Assembly: GCA_963678675.1 (NCBI GenBank)
Contig: OY783193.1
Span: forward strand, 29,916,016-29,980,015
Direction of reading: 5' to 3'
DNA: 64,000 nucleotides
Source of the DNA: Xiphydria camelus
Lineage: Eukaryota > Arthropoda > Insecta > Hymenoptera > Xiphydriidae
The position numbers were made by a program, and so were the translations under genes. Of the stretch, positions 31,578 through 44,799 are shown one piece after another. Under the pieces are notes generated by a model that did no database searches, had not been told where the DNA came from, and worked only from the letters and a program-made list of their open reading frames with translations. How positions within the stretch are numbered: the first letter of the stretch is position 1; each line of letters starts with the position of its first letter.

Positions 31578-31732
31578 ACTAATTAATTATGTAAACCACT
31601 TATTTCTTTTTCCATTAATAATTAGATTTGTATTGCATTATGATGATGCCGTTTGTTTTATTTCATACCTTATCCAAATAACCTTTTAATAGTTAAGAAC
31701 AACGTTCTTCTCACAGCTACAGCGACGAAATC
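31575..31732. other. 158-bp segment present only in arm 2
   Basis: It lies between the CXC remnant and the shared arm. Arm 1 joins the two sides directly at 28,755/28,756 with a short A/T run at the joint. It is either a deletion in arm 1 or an insertion in arm 2. No transposon ends are seen. Confidence 0.7.
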
Positions 31733-32658
31733 GAAAACTCCTATTATATTGCCTAAAAAAAATTGACCACTAATTCCATCCGGTAACCTCGACGATATCA
31801 TTTGTTAAGCCCTTCTGAACTTAAATCATCAATCAGAATGTGATGAGCGGTTTTTGTATACTCAATGTCTCTCAGCTCCCGGTTTAGCGGAAGAAAAGTC
31901 CGGTCAGTTAGCCGTGAGGTGCTTTTCGTAAAATGTAGGTACCTACATACCTAAGAATAGGGACGGTTCCCGGGGTCTGGGAGGGGGTGCCTCTGCGCGT
32001 AACTCTGGCAACCACTAGAATGTGTGCGAACGGCACCAGTGGTTCTCCGGACGCACCAAGGTTGTCAAAGTAATTTTTAAAGACCGAGATATCTTAAAAA
32101 TTACGACAATTACAGAAAAATGACCCGAGTGTAATGCGTAGGGAATTTAACTAACAAAATTATGGAATACAAAGAAGAAAAAATTATTCATAATATCGAA
32201 AGATATCGTTGATTATACTTGGCACTTTTTAAACAATTGAGTGAAAAAAAATATATAATTTTATTTTGATAGTAGAGACTTTCTTAAGCAATTTAAGATA
32301 AAAAGCATTCAAAAATGTTAAATTTTCGATGTTTTACGATTTTTTTCTTCCCTCTAATGTTTGCGCGGCTCTAGAGAATAAACCGTGGGAGTGGGGGTAA
32401 ACTATGTATAACCTTTTTTATAGAGAATTTTAAGCTCTACAATTTTGAATGTACACTTTTTTCGATAACTCGCTTAGTTTTCGAGTTATTCTTGAATAAC
32501 CCATTTTTGGGGTATTTGTTATTGTTTTTCAACCAAACCACAAGAGGAAAAACCGCGATACTTCACCCAGAGCTTTATAGGGTCAAATGACAACGTTGAA
32601 CAAAAACGCAGCCTGTTTAGCAAAAGTTCGTATTTCAGACCTTCGTTTACTGGACTAA

Positions 32659-33408
32659 GGGCCGGTTTATCAATGTCCAGTTAAATGTCTTAACTGGTGG
32701 ATAAAATTAAAGTGGTAGCTAAACTGCTTATCAATATACAACTAACGTTTACTAAGAACTTAAATTAAGATAACTGGAAGTAAATTTAACTCGAAGGTAC
32801 TGGTGCCAGATACTGAATAAACTGACAGTTATCGCAATTTATAGGTTAGAATTTTCTCTGGTTTCGTGTTTGTGTACAGTCTAAAATGGATAATATTTGA
32901 GATAATATTGGAGATTTTTTGGAAATTAGCGACGACGATGAAGAAATTGTTGAATTCGTACAACACGAAAGAAGAACGTATAGAGTTTTACCACGGGAAA
33001 AACATTTCGTCCTGCGCTGGCGAGAGAGTTTTCCGCGAAGGGACCGTAAGATGAGCCTCTCGCTATTCTCGGGCCATGAGAACGTCGCAGCATCCCGTCT
33101 TCTCCCTACCTACCCTATCTCATTCCTCGAGTGACCTTCCTTCTACAGGAATATACGCATAAAGAAAGAAATATGCCAACGACGAGGATTTCTAATGCAT
33201 GAGTTGCATTTCAAATTAAAATTTGAAGGAGCTTTGAATAGCCCGCGTTCTTTAGCGGAAATTAAACCAATCGGAATGCTTCAAGACAGTGTTCATACCT
33301 GACAGATAAAACAGTATTGAAATACGCTACTATTCGGATAACTGTCAGATAAGAATAACTGTTAGATAGTTATCTGACACATTTAACTGGACATTGATAA
33401 ACCGGCCC
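32659..33408. mobile_element. PIF/Harbinger-type element, arm 2 copy
   Basis: Mirror of 27,079-27,828, with the same GGGCCGGTTTATCA ends and TTA flanks. Confidence 0.75.
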
Positions 33409-33715
33409 TAAGTCGGCCTGCAGGCCACGGCCGACCGGCCGACTGAACGTGTATGGGGACCTTAAGCGGTATGCGATTTGCTATCGTGATACTAAGCGGT
33501 ATGAATTAATATTAAAAATTCCGACTACCGTTTGTAGGAATTTTTTCCGTTATTTGGCCTTTTTCGGTCTTCGTTGCCTGATCTATTATGTATGGTAACC
33601 AACAAAAAAAGTTACGGTACTAAGTTAAGAGCATAAATGCATCAAAACCAAAAATAATAGAAAGCTAACACCCGAAACAATTAGTTATTATAATAAGACT
33701 AAATTTCGCGTCGAT

Positions 33716-34255
33716 ATGGTTCACCTAATGGCGCGAAAATATAGCGTGAAATCAAAATGCGATAGATGGCCTGTACACGTATTTTTCAATATCCTGGATT
33801 TCGCTGAAATCAATGCATGGATACTCTATCAGGCAACAATTGGAATAAAGATACCAAGACAGCGTTTCCTGTTACATTTGAGGGGCCTGGGGAAGGAAAA
33901 GGGTTTAAGTGAATTTTTGGTAGGTCTGAAATAATTGGTTTTAAAGTTGACTTGAATTAAAAAATTCCAGCAATAAATTTAGAAAACTGTGTAAATATTT
34001 TAATAATTGAAGTGCAGATAATTGCAGATGAACTCGTCACAGAGTATTACGAATTCCTTGAAGAAGAAAAGGAAAACCTACAAGAAGGAACATCAAGCAG
34101 CCCAAGCAATAATTCCCAATCACGAAGGAAATGCCAAAAAATAAGATTGTAGGTACACGGATAATAAAACCACTCGAACTTGCATAATTTGTAAAAAATT
34201 TGTCTACGGAAAATGCATGAAAGAGAAACCAGTCAAATGTAAAAAGTGTAATTAA
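33716..34255 (+). pseudogene. piggyBac transposase C-terminal remnant, arm 2 copy
   Basis: Mirror of 26,232-26,771. The RWPVHVFFNILDFAEINAWI block is at 33,755-33,815 and the Cys finger CIICKKFVCGKC at about 34,180-34,215. A TTAACCCTTTGCACTCG word lies just downstream (34,303), but it points the wrong way to be this gene's own 3' terminus. Confidence 0.85.
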
Positions 34256-35299
34256 TTGATTATTTCATTTATAAAAATAAAAATATAGATTTAATTATTT
34301 TATTAACCCTTTGCACTCGAAAGTTAACTCTCGAGACCGCACCGCGCCCGTCAAAAAGTAAACGAAACTAGTCAGGCACGGTGCGGCCTCGGTGCGGTGC
34401 TGTCGGCGCGGTTAGGTAGGGACTACAGTGGCCCTTCTATAACTCGCGCGTTTCGGGGCTGTAAATTCGCAGAACTATGAGTTAGAGAAGCTTCGCTTCA
34501 GCCCCCACTCACCTCAATGGAGGCGTGGCAAAAGAAAGAGATAGTGTGGTTTTTAGACAGAGAACACACGATAAGTCGCGCGCGGCTCTGGTGAAATTGG
34601 GACCGTGCAGCTGCTTGGAGGGGATACGGCGAACGATCATGCGCAACTAGTGGTGAAGCTTGAAGTTACGTAGCACGTCTCTCCATACATACCGGCTTCT
34701 CCTCTCTATATTTTCATGCGCACCTCTGTGCGCACTTCATGCTATGGCAGCAGTCATGGCGTCACGGGAGGAGTGGGGGCAATCGCTTCTCCTCTCGCGC
34801 GAGTTATGGAGGGCGCGAGTAATAGAGGGACCACTGTAGTCGTTTCTATTTCGTTGTGTACGTACGACGCACCTCCAATACACGGCCAAAAACACGGTGC
34901 GGGCGCGGCGCGGCTATGTGGGCACCGGCTTTTCGCGTCACTGTCACCGACAGTTGACCGACACACGGCCAACAGTCGCTGCGGGCGCGGTGCGGCCATG
35001 TCTGTCTCGGCCTTTACCCGGAACACAAATCGACGAAGGATCGGGAACGATTGCACGCGAATGTTACGCGACGAACCGCGATTAGGTCGTGCACGTGGCG
35101 GGACTCGGGTCGAGCACTAGTGTAACGCGCGACTATCCAGTAGGACGGTTCGAAGACAAGAGCGTGATGCGAGCACATGGAACGAGAATCCGGAAGGATT
35201 TCCTCCATTGGAGGGGGAAATCTACGTGCGGCGAGACGCATGGAAATAGGTGCCCATACACACAGAGTTCGAACTGTCGGTTTGGAACGGCGCGGTTCA
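34256..35299. other. GC-rich repetitive stretch, arm 2 copy
   Basis: Mirror of 25,188-26,231; no gene recognised. Confidence 0.5.
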
Positions 35300-36344
35300 G
35301 GGCCGGTTTATCAGTGCGCAGTTAAATCTGTCAGCTAAATAGCTGGCAGTTAACTCTAACTGTCAATCAAAGGTTCTGTTACAGTAACAAGTATTTATCT
35401 TGCCTTCAATTAGCTAGCAGTTACACTTCCGCCAGCTACATAAAATGAAAGTTTGGCAACACAGTTCCTTCCGTGAAATGCACCAACGGAAATGAATGTT
35501 GCTGAGCCGGCAATACTTGACATATCGAGTCATAACCTCAATTACGGCGTCTGCGAGCTGTCAGTTCGATTCGCGTGTGATTTTTTGGTTAAGAAGCCGT
35601 CAGCGTTTAACGTTAACGTGTGTTATTAATTAAAACATTCGGGGCAAGATCTTTGGAATGAGGACCTACAAGCGGGAAATAAGGATTATTCAGCTTCATG
35701 CATAGAAGGGTAAGTGTTAATAGCTAATTTGTGGAGCTGATCTGCAAACCGCAGTTTTTGTAAGATATGAAAACTGCGGTTTGCAAATCAACTCCACATT
35801 TAATGAAATTATTTGCAGGAGACAGATAGATGAATGAGTTTCTTTATTGTCTCATGTGCTCGTCTTTCATAGAGTTGCACATCCAGCATTATCGATACAG
35901 CCAGGATGGAAAAATAGCCTAGAGGAGGTACGCGAGCTTCAGGAAGGCCAGATATTCCAACGCCTCGCAGGCGAAGTAACATAGAAAGGAGACTGGAGGC
36001 ATTGGCCAGCGCGACAGTTCGACTAGCGAGTAAGTAACGTCCCTGAGTTTAACGGTAGTCAGCGAAAAAAAATTATATTTTATAAGGAGTATTATATTGA
36101 ATTCGTATTTTAGATCAGAGGAAGGAGCATCTAAAGGAAGGAAGATCTAGTGCCCCACAGGCTACGTCGCAGGACCATGCAGAGCAATCCAGTCGTCATT
36201 GAAGATTTGGCTCCACATCTCCCGAAGACTCTTCAACAACGATATCCACCATTTGAAAGCAATGTGCAAGTTTTCTCCAGTGCATTGGCCATGCCATTTC
36301 TATGACAAAGCTCTGCACAATATTGTTCCTTTTCTATTCTTTTA
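35300..36344 (+). mobile_element. Probable PIF/Harbinger remnant, arm 2 copy
   Basis: Starts GGGCCGGTTTATCAGTGC. Plus-strand exon-like pieces end at GGGTAAGTG (35,708) and GAGTAAGTA (36,030). A hairpin lies at about 35,722-35,797. Mirror of 24,143-25,187. Confidence 0.4.
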
Positions 36345-36584
36345 CATATGAGCCATTGAAAACCAGAATGGTGTAAGTCGCATTTCATGTAAGCTGAGAT
36401 TATTTGACTGCAAAGTTAAGTGCAATTTGAAAAATCTGTCTAGATGTTATAAAACAGATATGTACGATTTAAAATATGTTTGTATCATCTAGACAGATTT
36501 TTCAAATTGTACTTAACTTTGCAGTCAAATAATCTCAGCTTACATGAAATGTGACTTACACCATTCTGGTTTTCAACGGCTCAT
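36345..36584. repeat. Foldback hairpin, arm 2 copy
   Basis: Mirror of 23,903-24,142; arms about 100 bp with a short spacer. Confidence 0.8.
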
Positions 36585-36629
36585 ATCGCGTTTTTCTGTC
36601 ATCTATATTCTGGCGATACAAGTTAACCC

Positions 36630-39600
36630 TTAAGCCCGCTACAGACTATGCGCGATGCGTGATGCGCGATGCGCGATGCGTGGTTCGCGGCAGTTCGTTG
36701 TAGTTCATAGCAATTCGTAAACAGAGCCATACAGACTATGCGCGATGCGTGATGCGCGATGCGCGGTGCGTGATTCGCGGCAGTTCGTTGTAGTTCGTAG
36801 CAATTCTGTTTGCATTGTTTCAAAGTTACCACAGTTCTAAAATTATCTACCCACGAATACAATGCTAATTATGTATGTACATTATGTATGAAAAAGTGAA
36901 AAACATAATACTATGATTGAAATATATATACGTAAAATACTCTCCAAAAAAGATTTGAAATCAATTAAGATCGCCATGTCCAAGAGTTATATATAAAAAG
37001 TAAAAGGCATTATTTGAAAGGGAAATTATTGTGAATCAAGTGACTACAAAATTCGACTAAAAAAATTTATAAAAAAATTTTAATAAAAAAGAACTTGCCG
37101 CGTTTAAGTTTTCATATTTTGTCCACTATACCGAATAATTGGTAGTGCTTGGACGGTGTTAGAGTGATTCGTAAATTGCACTGCCGAAGTCAAATTCAGA
37201 GAAATTCAGAAGGCCCCCGCCTGATCGGTTTCTCGTACGACATTCGGTATACTGGTGGTATCATATAAGTGTATGAATTTATTTAAAATCATAAGTGCAT
37301 AAACATCGAGTATAATTCTGTGTCTGAATTTTTTATTTTGAAGGGAAAAAACGCGGCAAGTTCTTTTTTATTAAAATTTTTTTATAAATTTTTTTAGTCG
37401 AATTTTGTAGTCACGTGATTTACAATAATTTCCCTTTCAAATAATGCCTTTTACTTTTTATATATAACTCTTGAACATGGCGATCTTAATTGATTTCAAA
37501 TCTTTTTTGGAGAGTATTTTACGTATCAATTTTTGTTGGCACTGAATGAACATGCCGCCTTTTTTTACAGAGAATCTGTTTTTGTGGGGGGATTTCACTA
37601 CTTTTTGGAATTTATTCATGAGGAGAATACGTACATGTAGGAGAATAGCTTTTTATTACTAAGTGTATTATTGCAGAACGAGTAGGTTAGAAGATTTTCA
37701 TGAAGACTCACGATTTTCTGACATGTCATCTCGTACAGGTGCAACCGAAGATGATCTAGCTCATGTCCTGTCCGTAAAAAGATGACTCGATGGATCGGAG
37801 AATGTCAGGCTTGTCACCGAGCGCCTTTCACCCATAGTACTTTCATTGCAATATGCGATTTTCGTTTAAACTATTCCTGCTCTAAGTAACTTTTATTTCT
37901 TTCAAAGCATTTACCTTGTACGAATTGTTGATCGTAGGGGGCAACGATCAATGATTGTGACTAACCGTAGACAAATCACGGCTGCCAGCGGCACTAGCTT
38001 CTCTCTGCAATTAGGTATGAGGTGTGTAATTCGGTTAGGCATCGAAAAAATCCGAATGATCATTTCCTCTCACTTCTAAAAATTACTTACCATGGCTGTG
38101 GACGCGATGCGGTTTATTAGTCTTTCAGCGAGCGAAACTCCTCGAAGGTTCTCGCGCGAACGCTGCTGTCAATCACCGGGAGAGGATGGAAGATAACCTC
38201 GCAGCGATCGTCGCTCGGACGTCGACGAGGAGCGCGGAGAAACTTCCTCGAGGAATAAATTTCCGTCGGGGAGAGTCCACCATGCGGTCGCGAGTGCACG
38301 AACGAGGGCCGTGGGAGGAAAATCATTTTTTCTTAGGAGGCGGGATAAAACCGATCCGAGCCCTGAAAACGCTCCTCGGATGCACTCGCGGTGACACATC
38401 GCGCCTATCGGTCGCATTTTTGTACGCACTTTCGATCATCGCTGAACAGTCGATCGACGACGGAAGCCGAAATATATCCCACACATTTGATGGCGCTTGT
38501 ATGTGTTTGATGATCGCATCTGTGTATACATTTCCGACCATTGCCGAAGATAGGCGGAAATTTTGTGACATTTTTACATATATATATCGCCCGAGAAATC
38601 GGATTCTCGACTTTGACGGGCAAGGGGCGTGGTTTCGCGTTGCTAAGGACGAATCTCTGTTAATATGTAACTTATCAAATTTATTCTGGTCTCTATCAAT
38701 AGAGAATAATCAATTTAAATGGCGCAACTAAGCATAGTTTTGGTTATAACCATATATTTATTGAGAAAATTCGATGTAAAAATTGAGGGATGCAGGGGGT
38801 AGATATTTGTGGCGTATAGATACACGGGTGCTCGCTTCGACGCCGAGACTAGATGAACGAACATGCCGCGAGACACTGCCGTGTCTCTTGATTAAGGAGG
38901 ATCGACTGTTTCTTTGGAATCAAAAATGTGTTTGAAAAAAATGTTTTCACAGCGATCTGAAACGTTATGGAATAATAATTAAATGAATTATGAACCCATT
39001 TTATGCATCGCTCATGCCGAAAATCATTAGTAAATAAAATACTGGAAAATTTATGGCGAACTATTAGAGCGTCAATGACTCCGGAATCGTCGTCAGAGGC
39101 TTTTTGTCCAACATTTTAAAGAAAAATAAAAAATTACAAATAATCTATAAAAACCTATAAAAACAACTCAAAGAGAATGCTGAAGACATGAAACAGTTAT
39201 TCGATTGATAATTCAGTATCATGGATATATGTGATTATAGTTTAAACATTTTTTATTGTGCATTGCAATTTTCATTGTATTCTTGGCAACGTTGTACTCC
39301 GCGATATTTTATATTGGCTGCAGTGACGCGTGAACTACAGTGGCCAGCTATGGCGAATGACACGAGCATGCAGCAAAGCCGGTATAAAGTCAAATTTTGT
39401 CAAAAAAGAAAAAGAGTTGTATAAGTAAAGACATGATTTCGTTTAAACAATCATTCAACTTGGATAAAGATTTTAGGGACAATATTTTTTTATCGTTCCG
39501 AATCTTTCAAATTTCGCGCTCAGTTTGAATAGACGCCAGGTAAGGTTCGGTCTTTCAGCTTTACAACTGTTTCGCTGCCGTGTTGCCAAATCTCTCACCG

Positions 39601-40886
39601 TTAATACGGCGTGCTAATGGTTTGCGAAGTAAAAACAAATTTCATGATAATATTATATTGCAACCATATAGAAAAAATCGCTGCAGAAATTTCGGTAAGG
39701 TTGGCACGCTAACATACGGTAAAATCTAATTTACTTATTTTTTACATAATCCTTAATATTTCATCTGTCAAATTACTAGTCTTTCAAAGTCTAAAGTTGG
39801 CGGAATGTGTGTTAAAGTCAGTGATAATATACCTTAGTACAATCGTCTCCCATAAGGCGATATGTTAAAAGTGGTCAACTTTAGAATAAAATAACGAAGA
39901 AACTATAGTCTATAGACAGTCTATATTGCTCAAATTCTCGTATTAGTTGTGTAAAATATTCGTGTATATCATATAAAAAAATTAGGGCTGTAAATTGGTT
40001 TTCGTCTGATAGTCGAACCTCCTTAATAGTCTTCAAATTCTGTTTCCATTGCTTCATCCTTATCGTAATTAATCACAATATCGCTTCCATTTTTTTACAT
40101 CCATTTCAACGCACGAAGTGAGATTTACAGCTTCAAAAGTTTTCACTATAGGAAAAAGACAAGGGTCCTTGAAAGGGGTTTTGGCGTAAGAGTCTGCTCC
40201 ATAATAAAAAAAAAGACATCGGTTGGGAGGCATTCAGGGTGCGCACCGAAGGGCACGGGTTCATACATCGACTGTTTGGTTATCACATGTTCGGAAAAAA
40301 AACCCCAGTAAGAACGTTTTTCCCCTTTCTCTGTACTTTCGAGAAAGAGCCATGAAATTGTCCCTTCCGGACAGGCAAAAATAACAATACAAAGTGTTTC
40401 GTGAATCTTCGATATGTCTACCGCGAGCATTATGTTCCCACGGCGCCGATCGGCCGGCCTACGACAAATCGTCGGCGAATTATTTTATTGTGATGTTTTC
40501 TCGAAAGTCAGAGCCGTCACTTTCAAAACAGAAACATAAACGAGCCTCGGACTCTGCCATCCGAAGGTGACTTGCGGAGGGTTACCTACAGCCCCTCAAC
40601 CACCAGAAAATTCCTGTAAACTAAATAGCGCGCACAAAGAATGGACAAATTAACTATGACCACAGCCCGTACTTCGGCGAAACAGCGGTTGATGCGCAGC
40701 CTTTGATATTCGTCCATTTACCGCCTCCAAGAGCGAATCACTGCGCATCACTGCGAACCACACGAACCATGCTGTTTACGAATCGATTTTTAACGAACAA
40801 GTCCCTACACACTATTCACGAACTGCCGCGAATCACGCATCGCGCATCGCGCATCACGCATCGCGCATAGTCTGTAGTGGGCTTAA
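36630..40886. mobile_element. TTAA-flanked 4.26-kb element, arm 2 copy
   Basis: Mirror of 19,601-23,857 with the same TTAA edges and GCGATGCG terminal repeats. It includes the foldback at about 36,927-37,523 and the 181-residue frame, here on the plus strand at 38,186-38,731. Confidence 0.6.
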
Positions 40887-41152
40887 TGGGGCAGGGTCGA
40901 GATCGGTGTATGAGTGAGGCACGTACGGTAGCGCTGGAGTGTGTGGGTTTCGTTATGGTTTTTTTCGTTGCATAGAGCGCGCTTTTAGTACCCTCAGCAA
41001 AGAAGTTTCACTTCAAAACGTTTTTTAGCCCCTTTTCTTAAGACGGCGGCCAAAACCGGGCTTTCTGGGGGGTGCAAATTTAATACGTATTTTTTAATAC
41101 CAAATCAAACAAATTAAAATTATTTCCAGCTTGTCCGGAATTGCTCCCGCTA

Positions 41153-41463
41153 TTAACCCTTTCGCTCACGGTGTCCACAAATGTGGACATGTAGATTAAT
41201 GTATATATAAGGTCATAAATTAGAATTTTTTTTTACCGTTTGTTCACAAGAAGTACATTCGTGGACATTGTAACGAACGTATAAGACATATATAGCCATA
41301 AAAATTAAAAATTAAATTTATAAATAAACCAAAAAAAATTAAATTTATGAAAAAAAAAATTTTTTTTATCAGAAAAATTAAAATTTAAAGCATCGAACAG
41401 CTGGAATATACATTATCAATTGTATAGCTGTACAAATAAAAATTCGTGAGTGAAAGGGTTAAT
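41153..41463. mobile_element. piggyBac-type MITE, arm 2 copy
   Basis: Mirror of 19,024-19,334; TTAA edges and CCCTTTCgCTCAC ends. Confidence 0.75.
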
Positions 41464-42853
41464 ACACTTGTCGACTGGCCTATTTGTCCGAGGAGAGCAA
41501 AAGGCAGAGGGTTTCCGTGCCCTCCCGCGAGGCTCCTGAAATTTGAGTACGCGGTCGAGGGGCTCTTCGCTTGCGACTCGAGGAACCCGGCGCCTGTCGC
41601 TATCGCTAGACTGGCTTGCTCTATTTTATTAGTCGGTCAGCGGCACACATTTGTCAGAACAACCTGAATAAATGTATATCACAGTACTTACCAATTATTT
41701 AATTTGAAGACAAATAACTCAGTAAATACATGCACTGCTTTATTACATATTCACAAGAGGCTATCCACATGCGTTATGAAAGCGCGCTAAATGTGGGCTC
41801 AGTTGCTCACGGTGACAGCAGGGTTGCTAGATCTTGCAAATGAAAAAGCGGGATACGTGAATCTGTGACACGTGTTTAAGATGATATTTTAATGTGTTAA
41901 TAGTATCTTATGTCATTCCCTTGTCATGTGTCATGTCGCCTTGGGCGAGCCCCATCCCCCCACCGTCCCTCGTGCTACGACTTGAACACAGTCTGAAAAA
42001 GCCTCGGATTAAAGCCGCGCGCGAATGACATATAATATTTTTCCTCACGAATGCCCATTTCGTCGCCTTCTTCATCGCTGTTCGGGATAATGACGCTTTT
42101 TCTCTCCATATTTTGATTTTACATTTATAGGTTCGGTATATTCTCGTGCGTCCGTCAGTCGGCTCGAATGAATCGATTCGATACGGTTAATTTCACGTTG
42201 CGATCGTCAATTTGAAAAAGACTTCGGACCCCACTTCGGACTAAGCAATCGCGCCAATCAGAGTGCAACAGTGTCAGCTGGGGAAGTGAGATAGCTATAC
42301 TCTCTGCTTATTTCACGTTCCGTTACTTAGACTAAGTATTCGCGATGGCTCCTCTACACGTTGGCCAATGCGTTCGCCAATGCGTTGGCCAGCGTGCTTG
42401 CCAACGCACTAGCAAGGACATTGGAAACTCCTCTACACGCTGGCCAATGCGTTCGCCAATGCGTTGGCTAGCGCGCTGGCCAATGTACTGGCAAGGACAT
42501 TGAATTCAGTTTATTTCGACGCAGGCTAATATGAACAACTGCACTGCAAGAATTTGAAGTCGCAAAATTGACAAATTAATAATATATTTGTCACTTTAAT
42601 TGTTGACAAACCTTTAATCCTTATCGTACAAATATAAATAATTTTATTACTAAATTCTTTTAACAGACCTATAAAGTAGACCTATACTTTTTGCGGAGTT
42701 TACATAGATCGCATACATCTTTAACACTTTAGTGTTAAATTGAGTATAGAAATGTTGCGTTCTAAAACACTGATTTGATCCTGCTACTACTAAAAATAAA
42801 ATTATGTAGTCTCTCAGAAGTGTTAAAATCAGTGCCATTTTAATATGGACATG
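41464..42853. other. Arm 2 stretch with ~80-bp tandem pair, no gene
   Basis: Mirror of 17,633-19,023. The tandem pair is at about 42,350-42,492. No other structure is seen. Confidence 0.5.
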
Positions 42854-42859
42854 AACACT
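42854..42859 (-). other. Empty Polinton target site
   Basis: The arm 2 counterpart of the insertion point reads AGTGTT once (minus strand), with flanks continuous with both sides of the arm 1 Polinton. It is an internal pre-insertion reference. Confidence 0.95.
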
Positions 42860-43846
42860 TCTTTTAAATCGAACATACTGCTAGTGTAGTGAAAATTAGC
42901 AGTGTCTACAATGTCAAAATGAATATACAAAGGGCCTAGCGGAATAAGCATGTGAAATCTGCCCCCACGTGTATCAGCACCAAAATTATATGATTGATAG
43001 GCATCTATGAGAAACTAAATCTCCTAAATTTTTAGACCCCTAATCGCTATAGGGGGGGAGTTATGAGGGGGGGAAGTAAAATCGAAAAACAGCTTTTTCT
43101 CCGGAACGGCTCTACCGATTTTCGTGAAAAAAATATATGTTACTCTTCCTGAAGAGCCAATTCCAAAAAAAAAAAATATCTTGAATTTTTTTTTGAAAAT
43201 TCGCCCAAAAAAAATTTATGAAGTTTTTAACAATTTTTGTTATGTTATAATTAATCGGAACCACTCCAATTCTTTTCTCATTTTTTTTCTTTGGAATGTC
43301 CTTAATAACATAATTTTTCCAATTTCATCGGAAGTGTACCCCACTGAAAAATATTAACAAATGTTCACGGTGCATCACCTACCTTCTATATAATATATAC
43401 AGGGTGTCCGTAAAGTATGGAAACGGTTGAATATCTCGAAAAGTACGCTTCAGAACGGGAAACGAAAAAATACGTATCCGATATTTTTTTAAAAACTATC
43501 AAATGATACCAAGGTTGATCCCACACCCCAACCTCTGTGGGTGGGGCAGGGGGAAGCTTCAAAATCTTAAATAGGAACCCCCACTTTTGATTGCATATTC
43601 GTATTCCACATTAAAAACTACATAACTTTTATTTGAAACATTTTTTTCGATTCATGGCAGATGGCGCTATAATCGACGAAATTCAATTTTTTCGGTTTTT
43701 CCAATTGAGAGTCGATTTATTCGATTCTGCAATATAATTGCGATAGAAATTTATATTTTTTATTCTCATACTTGATATTTTTGTTAAAAATTTAATTTAG
43801 TTTTGCAAATTTGAAGTGCAGATGCGTTCTGTACCTGGAATTCCCC
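42860..43846. other. Outer part of arm 2, non-coding
   Basis: Mirror of 2,121-3,106. It includes the ACAGGGTGTCCGTAAAGT repeat terminus near 43,399-43,417. No gene. Confidence 0.7.
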
Positions 43847-44285
43847 CGGCGGACGGTATATTCCGGGAATCGTAGCTATTCTTTCACTAGTAGTCCGTTT
43901 TAATGATATCCGTTAACCTGAGTACACGTAACCAGGTATGCCGGGCCTTTCGGACCCTCGAACCTCGATGTATTCGGAAAAGGATTATCCTTGAGTAATT
44001 AGCTTATCTATAATCTCGGTCGAGATTATCGAATTAATAAAACCGTCCGACCGTCCGACTGACCCTCCAACCGAGAGTATCTATACAGGAATTGGAACGC
44101 CTTTGCGTTCAATAGTCAATACGAGATTTGGTTTTGGCATTTCGTGCTTTCGCCACTAGTCTGCTGGCGTCGCCACCGTCCGGCCTTCATACTCACGTAC
44201 TCTTCCCTTTGTGGCGACGACTCGTGACCAGTCGGTATGGTACAAAGCCCAGCCGACGGTAAATTTCAAGGTCCCTGTAACTGTG
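43847..44285. other. Unassigned stretch beyond the palindrome
   Basis: No gene, RNA or repeat recognised. It has no counterpart at the outer end of arm 1. Confidence 0.5.
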
Positions 44286-44487
44286 CCCCCGATAGCCAAG
44301 TTTTGTCACTACGAGCGCACTGTGCCGTCACGCGGTGGAGTTAGGAAACATCAGAGTGACCTTATCGTGCGTGCCCCCGCGGACGTCACAGTGGCGACAC
44401 GGAGTGGCAACGGCGAGTGAGGTTACTGTGACTGCACAGCGATCGTCACTACCGTATGTATCATGCCAACTTAAACAAGCAGATAGG

Positions 44488-44799
44488 TATACCGACATTG
44501 CCGAAACTTTACCGACGGTCAAGAATTTTATAGTTAGAGTTGTCTTGAGAAGAGTGCGCTGTGTGTGCTGCGTGAGAGCGAAAAGTGTCAAACGTCTGAT
44601 TTCCCGATAGCTGTTAATTCAAGAGATCGAAGTGTTTCGTCTATTATTCAATACTTCGATTTTCCGAATTGACAGCTATCGGGAAATCAGACGTTTGACA
44701 CTTTTCGCTCTCACGCAGCACACACAGCGCACTCTTCTCAAGCCAACTCTAACTATAAAATTCGTGGCCGTCGGTAACGTTTCGGCAATGTCGGTAATT
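44488..44799. repeat. Large palindrome, ~150-bp arms
   Basis: The arms at 44,488-44,637 and 44,650-44,799 are close reverse complements with a loop of about 12 bases. They share words such as GACAGCTATCGGGAAATCAG and CACGCAGCACACACAGCGC. It could form a very stable hairpin. No coding. Confidence 0.85.

Larger units (their letters stand above)
31359..43846. repeat. Giant inverted repeat, arm 2
   Basis: Reverse complement of arm 1 without the Polinton; 12,488 bp. It has 158 bp (31,575-31,732) that arm 1 lacks. It ends abruptly at GGAATTCCCC (43,846). The flank beyond (CGGCGGACGG...) has no counterpart outside arm 1. Confidence 0.95.

Noticed and set aside
2121..43846. Palindrome as a simple missed-adapter or assembly foldback artefact
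   Set aside because: The arms differ at scattered bases, by a 158-bp indel and by a 14.5-kb insertion with its own target duplication, and are separated by 2.4 kb of unique DNA. A join of two haplotypes is still possible and is listed under the finding.
2121..43846. The whole inverted repeat as a giant transposon with 12-kb TIRs
   Set aside because: The outer edges lack a common terminal motif and target duplication, and one edge falls inside an ordinary dispersed repeat.
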